From an uncultured Pelagibacteraceae bacterium (GTDB taxonomy: Bacteria; Pseudomonadota; Alphaproteobacteria; Pelagibacterales; Pelagibacteraceae): 48,024 nucleotides of DNA. The stretch spans positions 1 to 48,024 of the forward strand of contig CACHRP010000008.1 in the NCBI GenBank assembly GCA_902582315.1. Reading direction: 5' to 3'. Each line of letters begins with the position of its first letter. Positions within the stretch are counted from its first letter, which is position 1. The translations under genes and the position numbers were made by a program. A model generated the notes under the pieces. That model had not been told where the DNA came from, made no database searches, and worked only from the letters and a program-made list of their open reading frames with translations. This document shows, piece by piece, positions 16,908-26,173 of this stretch.

Positions 16908-17795
16908 CTATTTATCTCTACTTTGATTGATCTTTTGTTTGACTAGGTCCATCAAAAAACCAAAAAAAATTGAGATAAAAGAGATCACGGTTGATAAAGA
17001 AAAAAGAGCTAAAAATATAAATTTATCATTTAAAAAGAATAAAATTAAAAAAAATATTGATAATAAAATGAAAATTAAAAAAACTAATAAAAATAATTTG
17101 AGCGGATTGTAGTAAATAATTGCCTCCACTATATATTGTAAAGTTCTCAATGAGTCTCTTAGTATTTTGACGTGACTTTTGCCTGTTCTTACATGATATT
17201 CAATAGGCTCATATTTTACAAACTTACCGTTCAACATATAAGCCAATGTTAATGATGTAGTGAAACTGAAAGTGTTACATAATCTTGGCAGAAAACTACC
17301 TATTGTCTTTTTAGAAAATATTCTCATACCAGAATTAGTGTCAATTATTTTTCTTCCAGTTGTCCATTCAACTAAAAATTTTAAAAATTTTCTAAATATG
17401 AATTTTAATGGCGAACCATCATAAACTTTGCCCTGACGAGCACCTACAAGCATATCTAATCCTATTGAATTTTGTTTACTATCAAAATAAATTTTAATTA
17501 GTTCAGGTATATGCTTTGATGGGTAAGAACCATCGATATCAGAAATCAATATTGTATCGTATTTAGCAGCAGCTATACCAGACTTTAAAGCTGAACCATA
17601 ACCTAGATTGTGTGGATGTGACAGTACATTTACATCACATTCCTTAATTTTAGAAAGGCTATTATCAGTTGACCCATCATCAACTACTATAATTTCAAAC
17701 TCTTTTTGAGTTTTTTGTGCCTCTAATTTTATTTGGTTAATACAATCAAATACTGCGTTTTCTTCATTGTAACATGGTAGTATTATTGAGATCAT
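16908..17795 (-). CDS. DPMS-like GT2 with C-terminal membrane helices
   Basis: The 295-aa protein has an N-terminal GT-A domain: ISIILPCYNEE (2-12), EIIVVDDGSTDNS (34-46), a GYGSALKSGI motif and a DxD site in ISDIDGSYP. Two hydrophobic helices follow at about 235-285, the arrangement seen in ArnC/GtrB-type undecaprenyl-phosphate glycosyltransferases. The DTNSGMRIF segment is typical of the family. It would make Und-P-sugar on the cytoplasmic face for a GT-C enzyme, and a suitable one lies two genes downstream. Its ATG overlaps the asnB stop codon (ATGA), indicating translational coupling. Confidence 0.88.
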   Translation of the reverse strand: MISIILPCYNEENAVFDCINQIKLEAQKTQKEFEIIVVDDGSTDNSLSKIKECDVNVLSHPHNLGYGSALKSGIAAAKYDTILISDIDGSYPSKHIPELIKIYFDSKQNSIGLDMLVGARQGKVYDGSPLKFIFRKFLKFLVEWTTGRKIIDTNSGMRIFSKKTIGSFLPRLCNTFSFTTSLTLAYMLNGKFVKYEPIEYHVRTGKSHVKILRDSLRTLQYIVEAIIYYNPLKLFLLVFLIFILLSIFFLILFFLNDKFIFLALFSLSTVISFISIFFGFLMDLVKQKINQSRDK

Positions 17796-19705
17796 AAATT
17801 TCCTGATAGACTATTATTTTCTAACCATTGGCTTAAGCACATTAAATTGAATATTTTAAAACTTTCATCGAATTTATTATCTTGGTGGCTTTTCCATATA
17901 TTTTCAATTTCTTCAATATTAAATATATTTTGCATTTTTTTTGTTTTAATTAAATAGTAACTCATCTCTTTAAATTTACGGTTCTTTTGTAACCATATAC
18001 CTATTGGAGAATTAAAGCCGCTTTTTTTTTTAAAAAGTGTTTTACTTGGAAGCTTATTTGCCATAGCATCTCGTAATATTCTTTTTCTTTTAAAAAAATT
18101 TAACTTAGATTTAACAGGTAGAGAGGAACTGTATTCTACCAATTTGCTATCTAAAAATGGCACTCTAGCTTCTTGTGAGTTGAACATCGTGGACCTGTCT
18201 ATCTTATAAAGTATATCGTTAGGAAGCCATGTCTTTAAATCAATATAAAGATATCTATCAATATAATTTAAATCTGCAACTAACTTATTTTGCTCATCAA
18301 TGTAATTTAAAAAATTATAATTCATATACTTATCATGATATGATTTTATTATTTTTTTTTTTTCAAATAATGTAAAAATTTCCCTCCATAAAACATGAGA
18401 GTGATTTTTTTCATGTGATACACCGTTAATAAATTTATTTATTTTATAGTTTGTCCCTACTTTAGAAACTTTACTTTTAAATAAATAATTCAATATATTA
18501 GGAATTAAATTTAATTTAGATTTTATTTTTGGAAAATAATTTCTAAACTTATCAGCTATAAAAGTATCATAACCACAAAAAAGTTCGTCTGCACCATCTC
18601 CTGATAAGACCATTTTCGATTTTTTTGATGAAAATTTTGACAAATAATAAGTAGCTATAAACGATGTGTCAGACATCGGTTGATCCATTGCCTCTACTAT
18701 ATTCGGAAATTCACTTACTAATTGATCTGCAATAGGAATATTATAACTAAAAAGATTTGCATTAAAAAAATCTGAAATTATTTTTGCATCTCTATATTCA
18801 TCAAAATCTTCCTCTTTAAAGGCAATATTATGTGCATCAAAATTGTTATTTTCAATATTCTTTAATTGATAAGATAAAGTACCTGAATCAAGTCCTCCAG
18901 ACAAAAATACTCCATTTGTTACATTGCTGAAAAATCTTTTTCTAGTTGAAGTTTCAATAAGTTCATTAATTTTTTTTATAGAAGTTTGATAGCTATCTTC
19001 TGTTTTATTTTTAAAATAATTTTCTAAATTCCAATATTTAAGTGATTTGATATTCTTAATATTATTTTTATTTACAATTAAATATGATGCTGGCTCTAAC
19101 GTGTGAATATTTTTAAAAAATGTTTGATTATCAATTAAATAATTTAATGAGAGATATTGGTTTAAGCTTTCTTCATTTAATTGAAGTTTTTCCTTGAATT
19201 CTTTTACCGCTAAAAAAGCTTTAATTTCTGATGCAAAAATTAATCCATTTTCTCGAGAGTAGTAATAGAACAATGGTTTTTCACCCATTCTATCTCTGGC
19301 TACTATCAATTCATTTTTTTTGTTGTCCCATATTACAAAAACAAACATTCCCTCAAATCTTTTTAAACATTCCGTACCCCATTCTTTATATGATTTTAGA
19401 ATAACCTCTGTATCACCGTCGGTTTTAAATTTATGCCCAAGTTGCTTTAGTTCATTTTTTAACTCTTTAAAGTTGTAAATTTCTCCGTTAAAAATTAATA
19501 CATTCTTATTATTTTCATCTATCATTGGCTGCTTAGATTTATTTAAATCAATTATTGATAATCTTGTGTGACCTAAGCTAACAAAATCATTTGTGAAACA
19601 CCCCTCATCATCAGGTCCTCGATGTCTCAATTTTAGACTCATTTTTTTAACAGTCTCAAGAGATGGTTTACGTTCAAAATTACAGATACCTGATATACCG
19701 CACAT
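17792..19705 (-). CDS. asnB: Asparagine synthase (glutamine-hydrolysing) family amidotransferase
   Basis: The 637-aa protein has an N-terminal class II glutaminase domain starting with the catalytic Cys2 (MCGISG), with LRHRGPDDEG (26-35) and FNGEIYN (72-78). The C-terminal synthetase domain carries the pyrophosphate loop SGGLDSG (269-275) and a SGDGADELFCGY segment. Both active sites look intact. In glycan clusters such AsnB paralogues often amidate uronic acids or act on sugar-linked acids rather than aspartate; which applies here cannot be told. It is the first gene of a five-gene minus operon and faces a divergent 2OG oxygenase gene. Confidence 0.9.
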   Translation of the reverse strand: MCGISGICNFERKPSLETVKKMSLKLRHRGPDDEGCFTNDFVSLGHTRLSIIDLNKSKQPMIDENNKNVLIFNGEIYNFKELKNELKQLGHKFKTDGDTEVILKSYKEWGTECLKRFEGMFVFVIWDNKKNELIVARDRMGEKPLFYYYSRENGLIFASEIKAFLAVKEFKEKLQLNEESLNQYLSLNYLIDNQTFFKNIHTLEPASYLIVNKNNIKNIKSLKYWNLENYFKNKTEDSYQTSIKKINELIETSTRKRFFSNVTNGVFLSGGLDSGTLSYQLKNIENNNFDAHNIAFKEEDFDEYRDAKIISDFFNANLFSYNIPIADQLVSEFPNIVEAMDQPMSDTSFIATYYLSKFSSKKSKMVLSGDGADELFCGYDTFIADKFRNYFPKIKSKLNLIPNILNYLFKSKVSKVGTNYKINKFINGVSHEKNHSHVLWREIFTLFEKKKIIKSYHDKYMNYNFLNYIDEQNKLVADLNYIDRYLYIDLKTWLPNDILYKIDRSTMFNSQEARVPFLDSKLVEYSSSLPVKSKLNFFKRKRILRDAMANKLPSKTLFKKKSGFNSPIGIWLQKNRKFKEMSYYLIKTKKMQNIFNIEEIENIWKSHQDNKFDESFKIFNLMCLSQWLENNSLSGNL

Positions 19706-19790
19706 AGGTTTTTAAGATTATTTTAATTTTTTATAATTAAAAGTAATTTCATATCTCATTTATATATTTAATCCTAAAATATTACATTTA

Positions 19791-19823
19791 TTGAAATTTT
19801 TGAGTAAATCTTTATGCTATTAT
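19791..19823 (+). promoter_or_regulatory. Candidate promoter before the 2OG oxygenase gene
   Basis: TTGAAA (19791-19796) lies 16 bp before TATGCT (19813-19818), which merges into TATTAT (19818-19823). Transcription would begin just before the ATG at 19833. If real, this argues against the in-frame TTG at 19791 as the start codon, because that TTG would be part of the -35 box. The assignment is by eye in A+T-rich DNA. Confidence 0.3.
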
Positions 19824-19832
19824 ACGCTTAAA

Positions 19833-20648
19833 ATGTTGAATAATTATATAAATAACAAGTATCTAGCCAACAATAAAATAGAGGAAATGCGAGAAAATTA
19901 TATAAATGCGAAACCATTTCCTCATATCGAGTTATCTGACTTTTTTTTAATTGATCATGTTAGAGAGATATTAAATAATTTTCCTGACCTTCAAAAGATA
20001 AACACCTATGAGAGAAAGAATAAAAATGAAAAAAAATTCGGTTTAGAAAATCAAGAAAAAATGCCAAAAAATATTAGTGACTTTATACTTTTTCTTAACT
20101 CACAAATATTTTTAAAATTTTTACAAAAAATTACTGGCATAAATGAAACACTTTTGCCAGATCCATATTTAATTGGTGGTGGCTTACACGAGACTAAGAA
20201 AGATGGCTTTTTAAAAATTCACTCAGATTTTTATTTACATCAATATTTAAAAATTGATAGACGATTAAATCTTCTTTTATACCTTAATGATGATTGGAAA
20301 GATGAGTACGGTGGTCATTTAGAATTATGGGACAAAACAATGACTAGATGTGATAAAAAAATCGAATTTAAATTCAATCATTTATGTATATTTTCAACTG
20401 ACAACAGTAGTTTTCATGGATATCCAGAGCCAATTAAATGTCCAAATGAAAAATCTCGAAAATCAATAGCTTTATATTATTACTCAAATGGGAGACCCAA
20501 AAAGGAGTTGATGGGCAGTATGCCTAATACAACAAATTGGAAAAGCAGAAGTGGAAAAAATGAAGTTGATAATAAATATACAATTAAGGATTTTTTAAGA
20601 AAAGTTAAAATCTTAAGATCAATAAATAATATTTTTAAAAAAAAATGA
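19833..20648 (+). CDS. 2-oxoglutarate/Fe(II)-dependent oxygenase
   Basis: The 271-aa protein keeps the iron-binding facial triad of 2OG dioxygenases: IHSDFY (H130, D132), FHGYP (H195), and the 2-oxoglutarate arginine in SRKSIALYY (R209). The N-terminal KPFPHIELSDFF segment and the LLLYLNDDWKDEYGGHLELW core match the 2OG-FeII_Oxy_3 type, related to prolyl hydroxylases. The start is uncertain: I use the ATG at 19833, while an in-frame TTG at 19791 would add 14 residues. It is coupled to the downstream GT2 by a 4-bp overlap, which suggests hydroxylation of a sugar, lipid or protein in glycan synthesis. Confidence 0.85.
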   Translation: MLNNYINNKYLANNKIEEMRENYINAKPFPHIELSDFFLIDHVREILNNFPDLQKINTYERKNKNEKKFGLENQEKMPKNISDFILFLNSQIFLKFLQKITGINETLLPDPYLIGGGLHETKKDGFLKIHSDFYLHQYLKIDRRLNLLLYLNDDWKDEYGGHLELWDKTMTRCDKKIEFKFNHLCIFSTDNSSFHGYPEPIKCPNEKSRKSIALYYYSNGRPKKELMGSMPNTTNWKSRSGKNEVDNKYTIKDFLRKVKILRSINNIFKKK

Positions 20649-21433
20649 TTACAATAATTTTAGTAGTTTACAAGCCAAAGAAAGATTTATTGCAAAAATT
20701 TTTAAGAAAAATAATTAAAAAAAATAAACTAATTATTGTTGATGTTGCAGGTTTTGATTTTAAAAAATATAAATTACCGAAAAATACAAGAATTATTAAT
20801 ACAAAAAATAATGGATATGGCGCAGCTGTAAATCTTGCTTTAAATCAGTGTAGAACAAAATATGCTTTAATTTCTCAAATAGATGTTTATTTCAAAAAAA
20901 ATTTTATTGATAAATTTTACAAATTTTCAAGAAAAATAAAAAATTTTGCAATTCTCATTCCTAATGAGAAAAATAAATCATCAAGAATTAATTTAAAAGA
21001 AAACACCGATGGAGAGGCTTCAACAATGTTAGTTGATATATCGAAAATAAGGAAAATTAAATTTGATGAAAATATTTTTTTATACTTTGAAGAAACTGAC
21101 TTGTTTCATAGATGTAAAAAAAAAAATTATAAAGTTTTAGATGTAAATCATTTTAAAATTCAAAAACAAAGAGCATCATCTATCTCATACAAAAATAATA
21201 GTATCGAGTATTTAATGAAATGGCACTATATGTGGTCTATGTTCTACTATTATAAAAAAAATTTTAATTATATTTATGCTTTAAAAAAAACATATATTTT
21301 TTTTTTGAAAGATTTCATTAAATTAATGATCTATCTTTTTTTGCTAGATAGACATAATTTTCAAATTAGATATAATAGAATATATGGTCTTTTAAGTTCT
21401 ATTTTGTGTTTAAAATCTTTTAAAAGGCCCTAA
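20645..21433 (+). CDS. GT2 family glycosyltransferase (rhamnosyltransferase-like)
   Basis: The 262-aa enzyme starts MITIILVVYKPKKD and has a shortened first half. A KNNGYGAAVNLAL motif replaces the usual NxGxAxG region, and the DxD equivalent is SQIDVYF. The GEASTMLVDI and EETDLFHRCK segments resemble the catalytic ED motif of WbbL-like enzymes. Its ATG overlaps the stop of the 2OG oxygenase. It ends three bases from the convergent epimerase gene, with no terminator between. The core GT2 fold is clear, but the metal site is not a textbook DxD. Confidence 0.8.
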   Translation: MITIILVVYKPKKDLLQKFLRKIIKKNKLIIVDVAGFDFKKYKLPKNTRIINTKNNGYGAAVNLALNQCRTKYALISQIDVYFKKNFIDKFYKFSRKIKNFAILIPNEKNKSSRINLKENTDGEASTMLVDISKIRKIKFDENIFLYFEETDLFHRCKKKNYKVLDVNHFKIQKQRASSISYKNNSIEYLMKWHYMWSMFYYYKKNFNYIYALKKTYIFFLKDFIKLMIYLFLLDRHNFQIRYNRIYGLLSSILCLKSFKRP

Positions 21434-21436
21434 AAT

Positions 21437-22396
21437 CTAACAAGCGTTCTTTTTAAAAGAATTTATTGTTGTATTTAATCCAACTTTAATATCTGTAAAA
21501 ACTAATCTCCCAAAATTATTTTTCAAAAATTTATTGCTTCCATGTGTTTTTAACATTTCCCCTTTTACAAATTCTGTTTTAATAATTTTTATAAATTTTC
21601 CAGGAAACCTTTTTAAAATCATATTAACCAAACTGTTTGTTATTATTGGTTTTGATCTGCAAATATTAAATATTTTATTATTAATATTTTTCTTAATAGA
21701 AATATGAATTATTTTAACTACATCACCAACAAAAGTGAAATCTCTAAAATTTAAACCATGATTATGTAATTTAATTGGCTCCTTTTTTTTTATTTTATTT
21801 AAAAATTTATGAATGAACATGTCTGGTCGTCCAAATGGACCATAAACAGTGAAAAATCGAAATATCAGATAACTAATTTTTGAATTTTTAAATATTCTTT
21901 TGACTAATTTTTCAGACTGTAGTTTTGTTTTTGCATAAGGATTTTTAGGGTTTGGGGTAAAACTTTCCGTTATTGGATATTTTTTTTGATCCCCATAAAT
22001 AGAGCTGGATGAACCAAATATAAATTTTTTAATTTTATATTTTTTACAAATATTACATAAGGTCTTAGTTGCCTTAACGTTATTTGTATAATAACTCTTT
22101 GGATTTTTAAAAGAATAAAGAACTCCTGGTTGTCCTGCTAAGTGAATAACTATTGAGGGTCTATATTTTATAAATAATTGTTCAAGTTTTTTTTTGTTGT
22201 TAAGATTTAATTTTTCAAAATTAAATTTTTTTTTTATTTTAAGAATTGAAAGTCTTTTTTTTTTCAATTTTGGTGAGTAATAACTATTTATACTGTCAAC
22301 TCCAATAATATTGAAATTTTTAGAAATTAGGTATTTAGCTAAATGAAATCCGATGAAACCAGAACTACCAGTAATAAGAACAGTTTTGTTTACCAT
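21437..22396 (-). CDS. UDP-glucuronate 4-epimerase-like SDR
   Basis: The 319-aa extended SDR has the nucleotide motif TGSSGFIGFH (9-18). The segments LAGQPGVLYSF, SSSSIYG and NPYAKTK (catalytic Tyr-Lys) lie mid-chain, followed by FFTVYGPFGRPDM. The last motif and the AGQPGV-type loop are characteristic of the UDP-GlcA to UDP-GalA 4-epimerases (LspL/WbnF/CapI group). The product would be a UDP-uronic acid donor for the glycan. The gene stands alone on the minus strand: it is divergent from a methyltransferase gene by 74 bp and convergent with the GT2 at 20645. Confidence 0.82.
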   Translation of the reverse strand: MVNKTVLITGSSGFIGFHLAKYLISKNFNIIGVDSINSYYSPKLKKKRLSILKIKKKFNFEKLNLNNKKKLEQLFIKYRPSIVIHLAGQPGVLYSFKNPKSYYTNNVKATKTLCNICKKYKIKKFIFGSSSSIYGDQKKYPITESFTPNPKNPYAKTKLQSEKLVKRIFKNSKISYLIFRFFTVYGPFGRPDMFIHKFLNKIKKKEPIKLHNHGLNFRDFTFVGDVVKIIHISIKKNINNKIFNICRSKPIITNSLVNMILKRFPGKFIKIIKTEFVKGEMLKTHGSNKFLKNNFGRLVFTDIKVGLNTTINSFKKNAC

Positions 22397-22470
22397 TTAT
22401 TAATTATAAATATTTTGTTTGTTATCAATAAATTATATATAAGCTTTAAGCAGTAAAAATTTCAATTAAA

Positions 22471-23271
22471 ATGTTTAAAAAAATTTTTAGAGAGATAAAA
22501 TTCATTATAAGCAAATTTAATGTCTATCTAAGATATAAAAATAAAAACAGTTTCAAATATGCCTATAAATGGATTTTGTTTGGAAAAGACATAAGTAACT
22601 TTCTATATGAAATTGAAAATACAGATGATATTATTAATGTTTGTAACTTGGTCACTGAGATTGAAACATATAGACTGCAAAGAATTTTAAATGAAGTAAC
22701 CTTTGATAATGATGAATTTAAAAGTTTTTTTACAAATGAATTTTTTAGTAGCCATGGTAAAAAAAATATTTTTGGTAGAAGATTAATTTGGTATTTATTA
22801 GCTAGAACTATAAAGCCTAATTTAATTATTGAATCGGGAATTGATAAGGGTTTGGGCAGTAGTTTACTTTGCTATGCGCAATTCAAAAATAGAGAAGAAA
22901 AGCAAAATGACTATAGATATATTGGTGTAGATATCGCTAAAAAAAATAAATTCTATTTTGATAAAAAAAATAATCTATTTTCTAATTTTGAATTTATATA
23001 TGAAGATAGCATAAAATTTTTAAATAAATTTAGTGAGAAAAATAAGATTATGTATATATCTGATGCAGAACATAATTATGATTTTGAGATAAAAGAATAT
23101 AATTTGATAAAAAAACAATTTAAAAATGGATCTATGATTATTTCAGATAATAATTCAGGTTCACTAAATGATTTTTCAAAAACAAATAACAAAAAAATTT
23201 CAAAATTTAAGGAAAAATCAAAAAATTTTTGGTATAAAGGTGCTACGACAACTATAAGTTATTTTTATTAA
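22471..23271 (+). CDS. Class I SAM-dependent methyltransferase-like protein (CmcI-like)
   Basis: The 266-aa protein has a variable, basic N-terminal 100 residues. A Rossmann domain follows with IIESGIDKGLGSSLL (motif I), YIGVDIA (acidic strand end) and an MYISDAEHNYDFEIKEY segment. The latter two resemble Methyltransf_24/CmcI-like enzymes, in which D-x-x-H contributes to metal binding. The substrate is unknown. The gene is a single-gene plus-strand block between two minus blocks, and its TAA stop shares the TTAA (23268-23271) with the convergent FkbM gene. Confidence 0.65.
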   Translation: MFKKIFREIKFIISKFNVYLRYKNKNSFKYAYKWILFGKDISNFLYEIENTDDIINVCNLVTEIETYRLQRILNEVTFDNDEFKSFFTNEFFSSHGKKNIFGRRLIWYLLARTIKPNLIIESGIDKGLGSSLLCYAQFKNREEKQNDYRYIGVDIAKKNKFYFDKKNNLFSNFEFIYEDSIKFLNKFSEKNKIMYISDAEHNYDFEIKEYNLIKKQFKNGSMIISDNNSGSLNDFSKTNNKKISKFKEKSKNFWYKGATTTISYFY

Positions 23272-24044
23272 TTTAAAAATTTTTTCGCAACGTATGTAAA
23301 GTCACCTTTTTTATTAATGTTAATTAATTTATATTTTTGACAAATTTTTTTATGTATTTTTCTTAACATCAGATATGTTTTTAAAGATGGTTTTCTTCTC
23401 AGATCAAACTCTACTAATATCTGATTTGGTAAAATATTATTTTTAAGAACAGATTTCAATGTTTCAATTTCAGCTCCTTCAATATCTAATTTCAAAATAT
23501 CAACTTTTTTAAGTTCAAATGATTTTAATAAAGTAGAATAGTCCACAGTTTTTGCTTTTAGTGAATTAGAGTCCGAATAATTTGATTTTTTATTTATTGA
23601 TAAGCTTACATGGCTTGATACTTTTGGAAAATAAAGATTTATCTCTGTATCATTTGTGGACCAAATAGCTTTATCAACAAAAATTAAATTTTTAGAATTT
23701 GTTTTTCTTAAATCATAACTATCAGGATTCAAATTGCCACTTTCATCGTAATTGGTATTTTTAGAGTTTCCAAATTTTTCTTTTAATTTATTGAAATAGA
23801 CTTTTGATCTTGGAGTTGGATCTAAAATAATAACTTTTGCATCGAATTTATTAATCATATCAATATCAAAACTTGCATCCTCGCCAAGACCACAACTTAA
23901 TATTATTGGCTTTTCCAAATTTTGATTATAAATGTCATAACCACCATATATTGTGCCAATTTTAGTTAAATTATTGTTTGCTTTAAATGATGGATTAAAT
24001 TTAAAAAAAATTGAGTTAATTTTATTAAAAATTTTTTTAATCAT
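23268..24044 (-). CDS. FkbM family methyltransferase
   Basis: The 258-aa protein has a degenerate motif I in ILSCGLGEDASFD, an acidic end in VIILDPTP, and the strong FkbM hallmark KVDILKLDIEGAEIETL. The neighbouring residue patterns are close to those of the third FkbM protein (46104-46925): both have a glycine-rich loop of the xSGG/CGxG type and a DPT strand. The two therefore probably form one subgroup distinct from the copy at 11286. Its ATG overlaps the end of the upstream GT gene by 4 bp. Sugar O-methylation is the likely reaction. Confidence 0.82.
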   Translation of the reverse strand: MIKKIFNKINSIFFKFNPSFKANNNLTKIGTIYGGYDIYNQNLEKPIILSCGLGEDASFDIDMINKFDAKVIILDPTPRSKVYFNKLKEKFGNSKNTNYDESGNLNPDSYDLRKTNSKNLIFVDKAIWSTNDTEINLYFPKVSSHVSLSINKKSNYSDSNSLKAKTVDYSTLLKSFELKKVDILKLDIEGAEIETLKSVLKNNILPNQILVEFDLRRKPSLKTYLMLRKIHKKICQKYKLININKKGDFTYVAKKFLN

Positions 24045-24937
24045 GAGAAGTGTAATACTTTTTTTAAGATTCTTTTATATCTATTTAATATAATTTTTTT
24101 TTTTATAACTTTAAATATTTCTTTATTTTCAGTAATTTTTTTTGGGTATTGAAATGATCGTATTGTATTATTATTTATTTTAGAATTAAATATATCTTCG
24201 ATTGATTTAGTATTTGTGGCATTTTTAGAAACTCCCAGATTTTGAGTAAGAGTTTTAATAGGATTAAGACATAATCTATTTCTAGTAAAAATTGCTGCAT
24301 ACCAAAATATTGCCCATGAATCTAACTGTTTGTTCTGATTTCTTTTAATTTGTGAATAAAAATTAATCGTATTATCAAAATTAAATTTTTTTATTTTATT
24401 TGCATTCCAACTTTTAAGAATTTTTGTAGGATTTTTTTCATAGTGCTTCCAACGGTCATGCCATGTACCCCATCCCCAACAGTTCATACCCCTCGTGAAA
24501 TAGCAATCATGATTATATTTAATTTTAACATTGTAATTCCAGCCTGAAATGTGCCATATTTTTTTATTTTTTTTAAATTTATCAAGTGAAATATTCATAA
24601 ACTTTAAAAACGAATTATTTACAATTAGGTCATCCTCCAAAATTATTGCTTTTTTTTCTTTTTTAATTACATGTGTAACTCCATCAATAATATTTTTGGC
24701 TAAACCAAAATTTTTTTTTCGTTGAATAATTATTTTTTTCTTAAAACCTTTTATTTTTTTGATGTATTTTCTGATATTTTTTATCTTAGATTTATCACTA
24801 TAATTTTTAGAACCATCAGAGAATATGTAAATTTTACTTTCATCACAAAATTCATTTTTTTTAAGTGAATTTATGCAATTTTTTAAGCTATTTAATCTAT
24901 TATATGTAAATAATACTATTGGTGCTTTTTCTTCCAT
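24041..24937 (-). CDS. GT-A glycosyltransferase of the FTYNR/LEDD type
   Basis: The 298-aa protein begins with APIVLFTYNRLNSLKNCI (5-22) and has an IFSDGSKN segment. The putative metal site is ILEDDLIV (EDD at 101-103), followed by NNSFLKFMN. A GMNCWGWGTWHDRW block lies near the middle. This pattern defines a GT2-related family common in bacterial surface-glycan clusters that resembles GNT-I-like folds. No membrane helix is evident. It is transcribed from the short divergent gap at 24938-24991 and coupled to the downstream FkbM gene by a 4-bp overlap. Confidence 0.75.
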   Translation of the reverse strand: MEEKAPIVLFTYNRLNSLKNCINSLKKNEFCDESKIYIFSDGSKNYSDKSKIKNIRKYIKKIKGFKKKIIIQRKKNFGLAKNIIDGVTHVIKKEKKAIILEDDLIVNNSFLKFMNISLDKFKKNKKIWHISGWNYNVKIKYNHDCYFTRGMNCWGWGTWHDRWKHYEKNPTKILKSWNANKIKKFNFDNTINFYSQIKRNQNKQLDSWAIFWYAAIFTRNRLCLNPIKTLTQNLGVSKNATNTKSIEDIFNSKINNNTIRSFQYPKKITENKEIFKVIKKKIILNRYKRILKKVLHFS

Positions 24938-24979
24938 CAGATATTTTTGTTATATTAAAATTTATAAAACAAATATAGA

Positions 24980-24985
24980 TATAAT
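24980..24985 (+). promoter_or_regulatory. Candidate -10 element implying a leaderless transcript
   Basis: A perfect TATAAT ends 6 bp before the ATG at 24992 of the GT4 gene. Transcription from it would start at or next to the A of the start codon. No good -35 is seen. The 54-bp divergent gap must also hold the opposite promoter; TATAAC on the minus strand (24954-24949) is a candidate for that. Confidence 0.35.
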
Positions 24986-24991
24986 AAAAAT

Positions 24992-26173
24992 ATGCAGAAA
25001 TTAAGGATAATTTTGATCTCAAGTTTATTAGAATCAAAGGGTGGAGCATTTATAGCCACATCTAGAATTGCAGAGATTTTAAAAAAAAATTTTATTGTCA
25101 GCTTTTTAGCACCCGATAACAAGAGTATTTTAAATAAAATTAAAAACGTAATAGCACTTATATTAAAGAGATTTTTTTTAGGCAGGACTACATATTTAAA
25201 TTCGTTAAATATTTTTTCAAAAATAATTTTAAAAGATTCAAAATTTGATTTAATTCATCTGAATTGGACAGGAAATGAGTTGATTTCAATTGATAATTTA
25301 TGCTCAATTAAAAAACCTATATTATGGACAATGCATGATATGTGGCTACCAAACTCAACTGAGCATTTTTTAAAAAATCCTAGTAAAAAAAAATATCTAA
25401 AGTCTGATTTGAAAAATAATTTATTAAAAAAAATTATATTCAAAAAAAAGGAAGATTTTTTTAAAAAGAAAAATATCCATTTGGTAGCTAACAGTAAATG
25501 GTTAAAAGACTATGCGATTAAAAGTGAATTAACCAAAAAATGCAAAATAGATGTTGTTTATAATCCAATTGAAACAAAGATCTGGAAAAGAAAAAGTAAC
25601 ATGCTTTCAAAAAAAAAATTGCACCTTCAGGTTGACAAGGATTATATTTTATTTGGAGCTGTAGGAGGGTTTTCTAATTTTAGAAAAGGGGGAGATTTAT
25701 TTTTAAATTCTTTAGATAAATTAACTGAAATTAAAAATAAAACAGAAGTAATTATTCTTGGAGGAAAAGAAAATTCAACAGAGATTATAAATAATCGTAA
25801 ATTTCATTTTAGAAAACTTGAGGTAAGAAAAATGAGCCAAATAATGTACCACTCTGCCTCCATTCTGACTGTCTGTCCATCAAGAGCGGAGTCTTTACCC
25901 CAATTTATTGTTGAAACAATATTATGTGAAAATCCTGTAGTATCTTTTAATGTTGGTGGAATAAAGGAAATTATTAAACATAAAATTAATGGCTACGTTG
26001 TAAAACCATTTAATACTGAGGAATTTGCCAATGGTATAAAATTTTGTATGACAAAAATTAAAAAAAAAGATTTAAAACAAGAAAAAATCAGAATAACTCA
26101 AATGTTTAATGAAAAAAAAATTTTGAAAGATTATAAAAATATCATTAATAAGGTTTTAAGATATGAAAGTTAA
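24992..26173 (+). CDS. GT4 family glycosyltransferase
   Basis: The 393-aa GT-B enzyme has an N-terminal acceptor domain with SSLLESKGGAFIATSRIAE, the usual glycine-containing loop, and the HLNWTG and TMHDMW segments. The C-terminal donor domain has AVGGFSNFRKGGD, LGGKEN, and CPSRAESLPQFIVE, the E-x7-E motif in which the glutamates contact the nucleotide sugar. A VGGIKEII segment ends the domain. It is a retaining transferase with unknown donor. The DegT aminotransferase gene begins 11 bp before its stop, so the two are likely translated together. Confidence 0.9.
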   Translation: MQKLRIILISSLLESKGGAFIATSRIAEILKKNFIVSFLAPDNKSILNKIKNVIALILKRFFLGRTTYLNSLNIFSKIILKDSKFDLIHLNWTGNELISIDNLCSIKKPILWTMHDMWLPNSTEHFLKNPSKKKYLKSDLKNNLLKKIIFKKKEDFFKKKNIHLVANSKWLKDYAIKSELTKKCKIDVVYNPIETKIWKRKSNMLSKKKLHLQVDKDYILFGAVGGFSNFRKGGDLFLNSLDKLTEIKNKTEVIILGGKENSTEIINNRKFHFRKLEVRKMSQIMYHSASILTVCPSRAESLPQFIVETILCENPVVSFNVGGIKEIIKHKINGYVVKPFNTEEFANGIKFCMTKIKKKDLKQEKIRITQMFNEKKILKDYKNIINKVLRYES

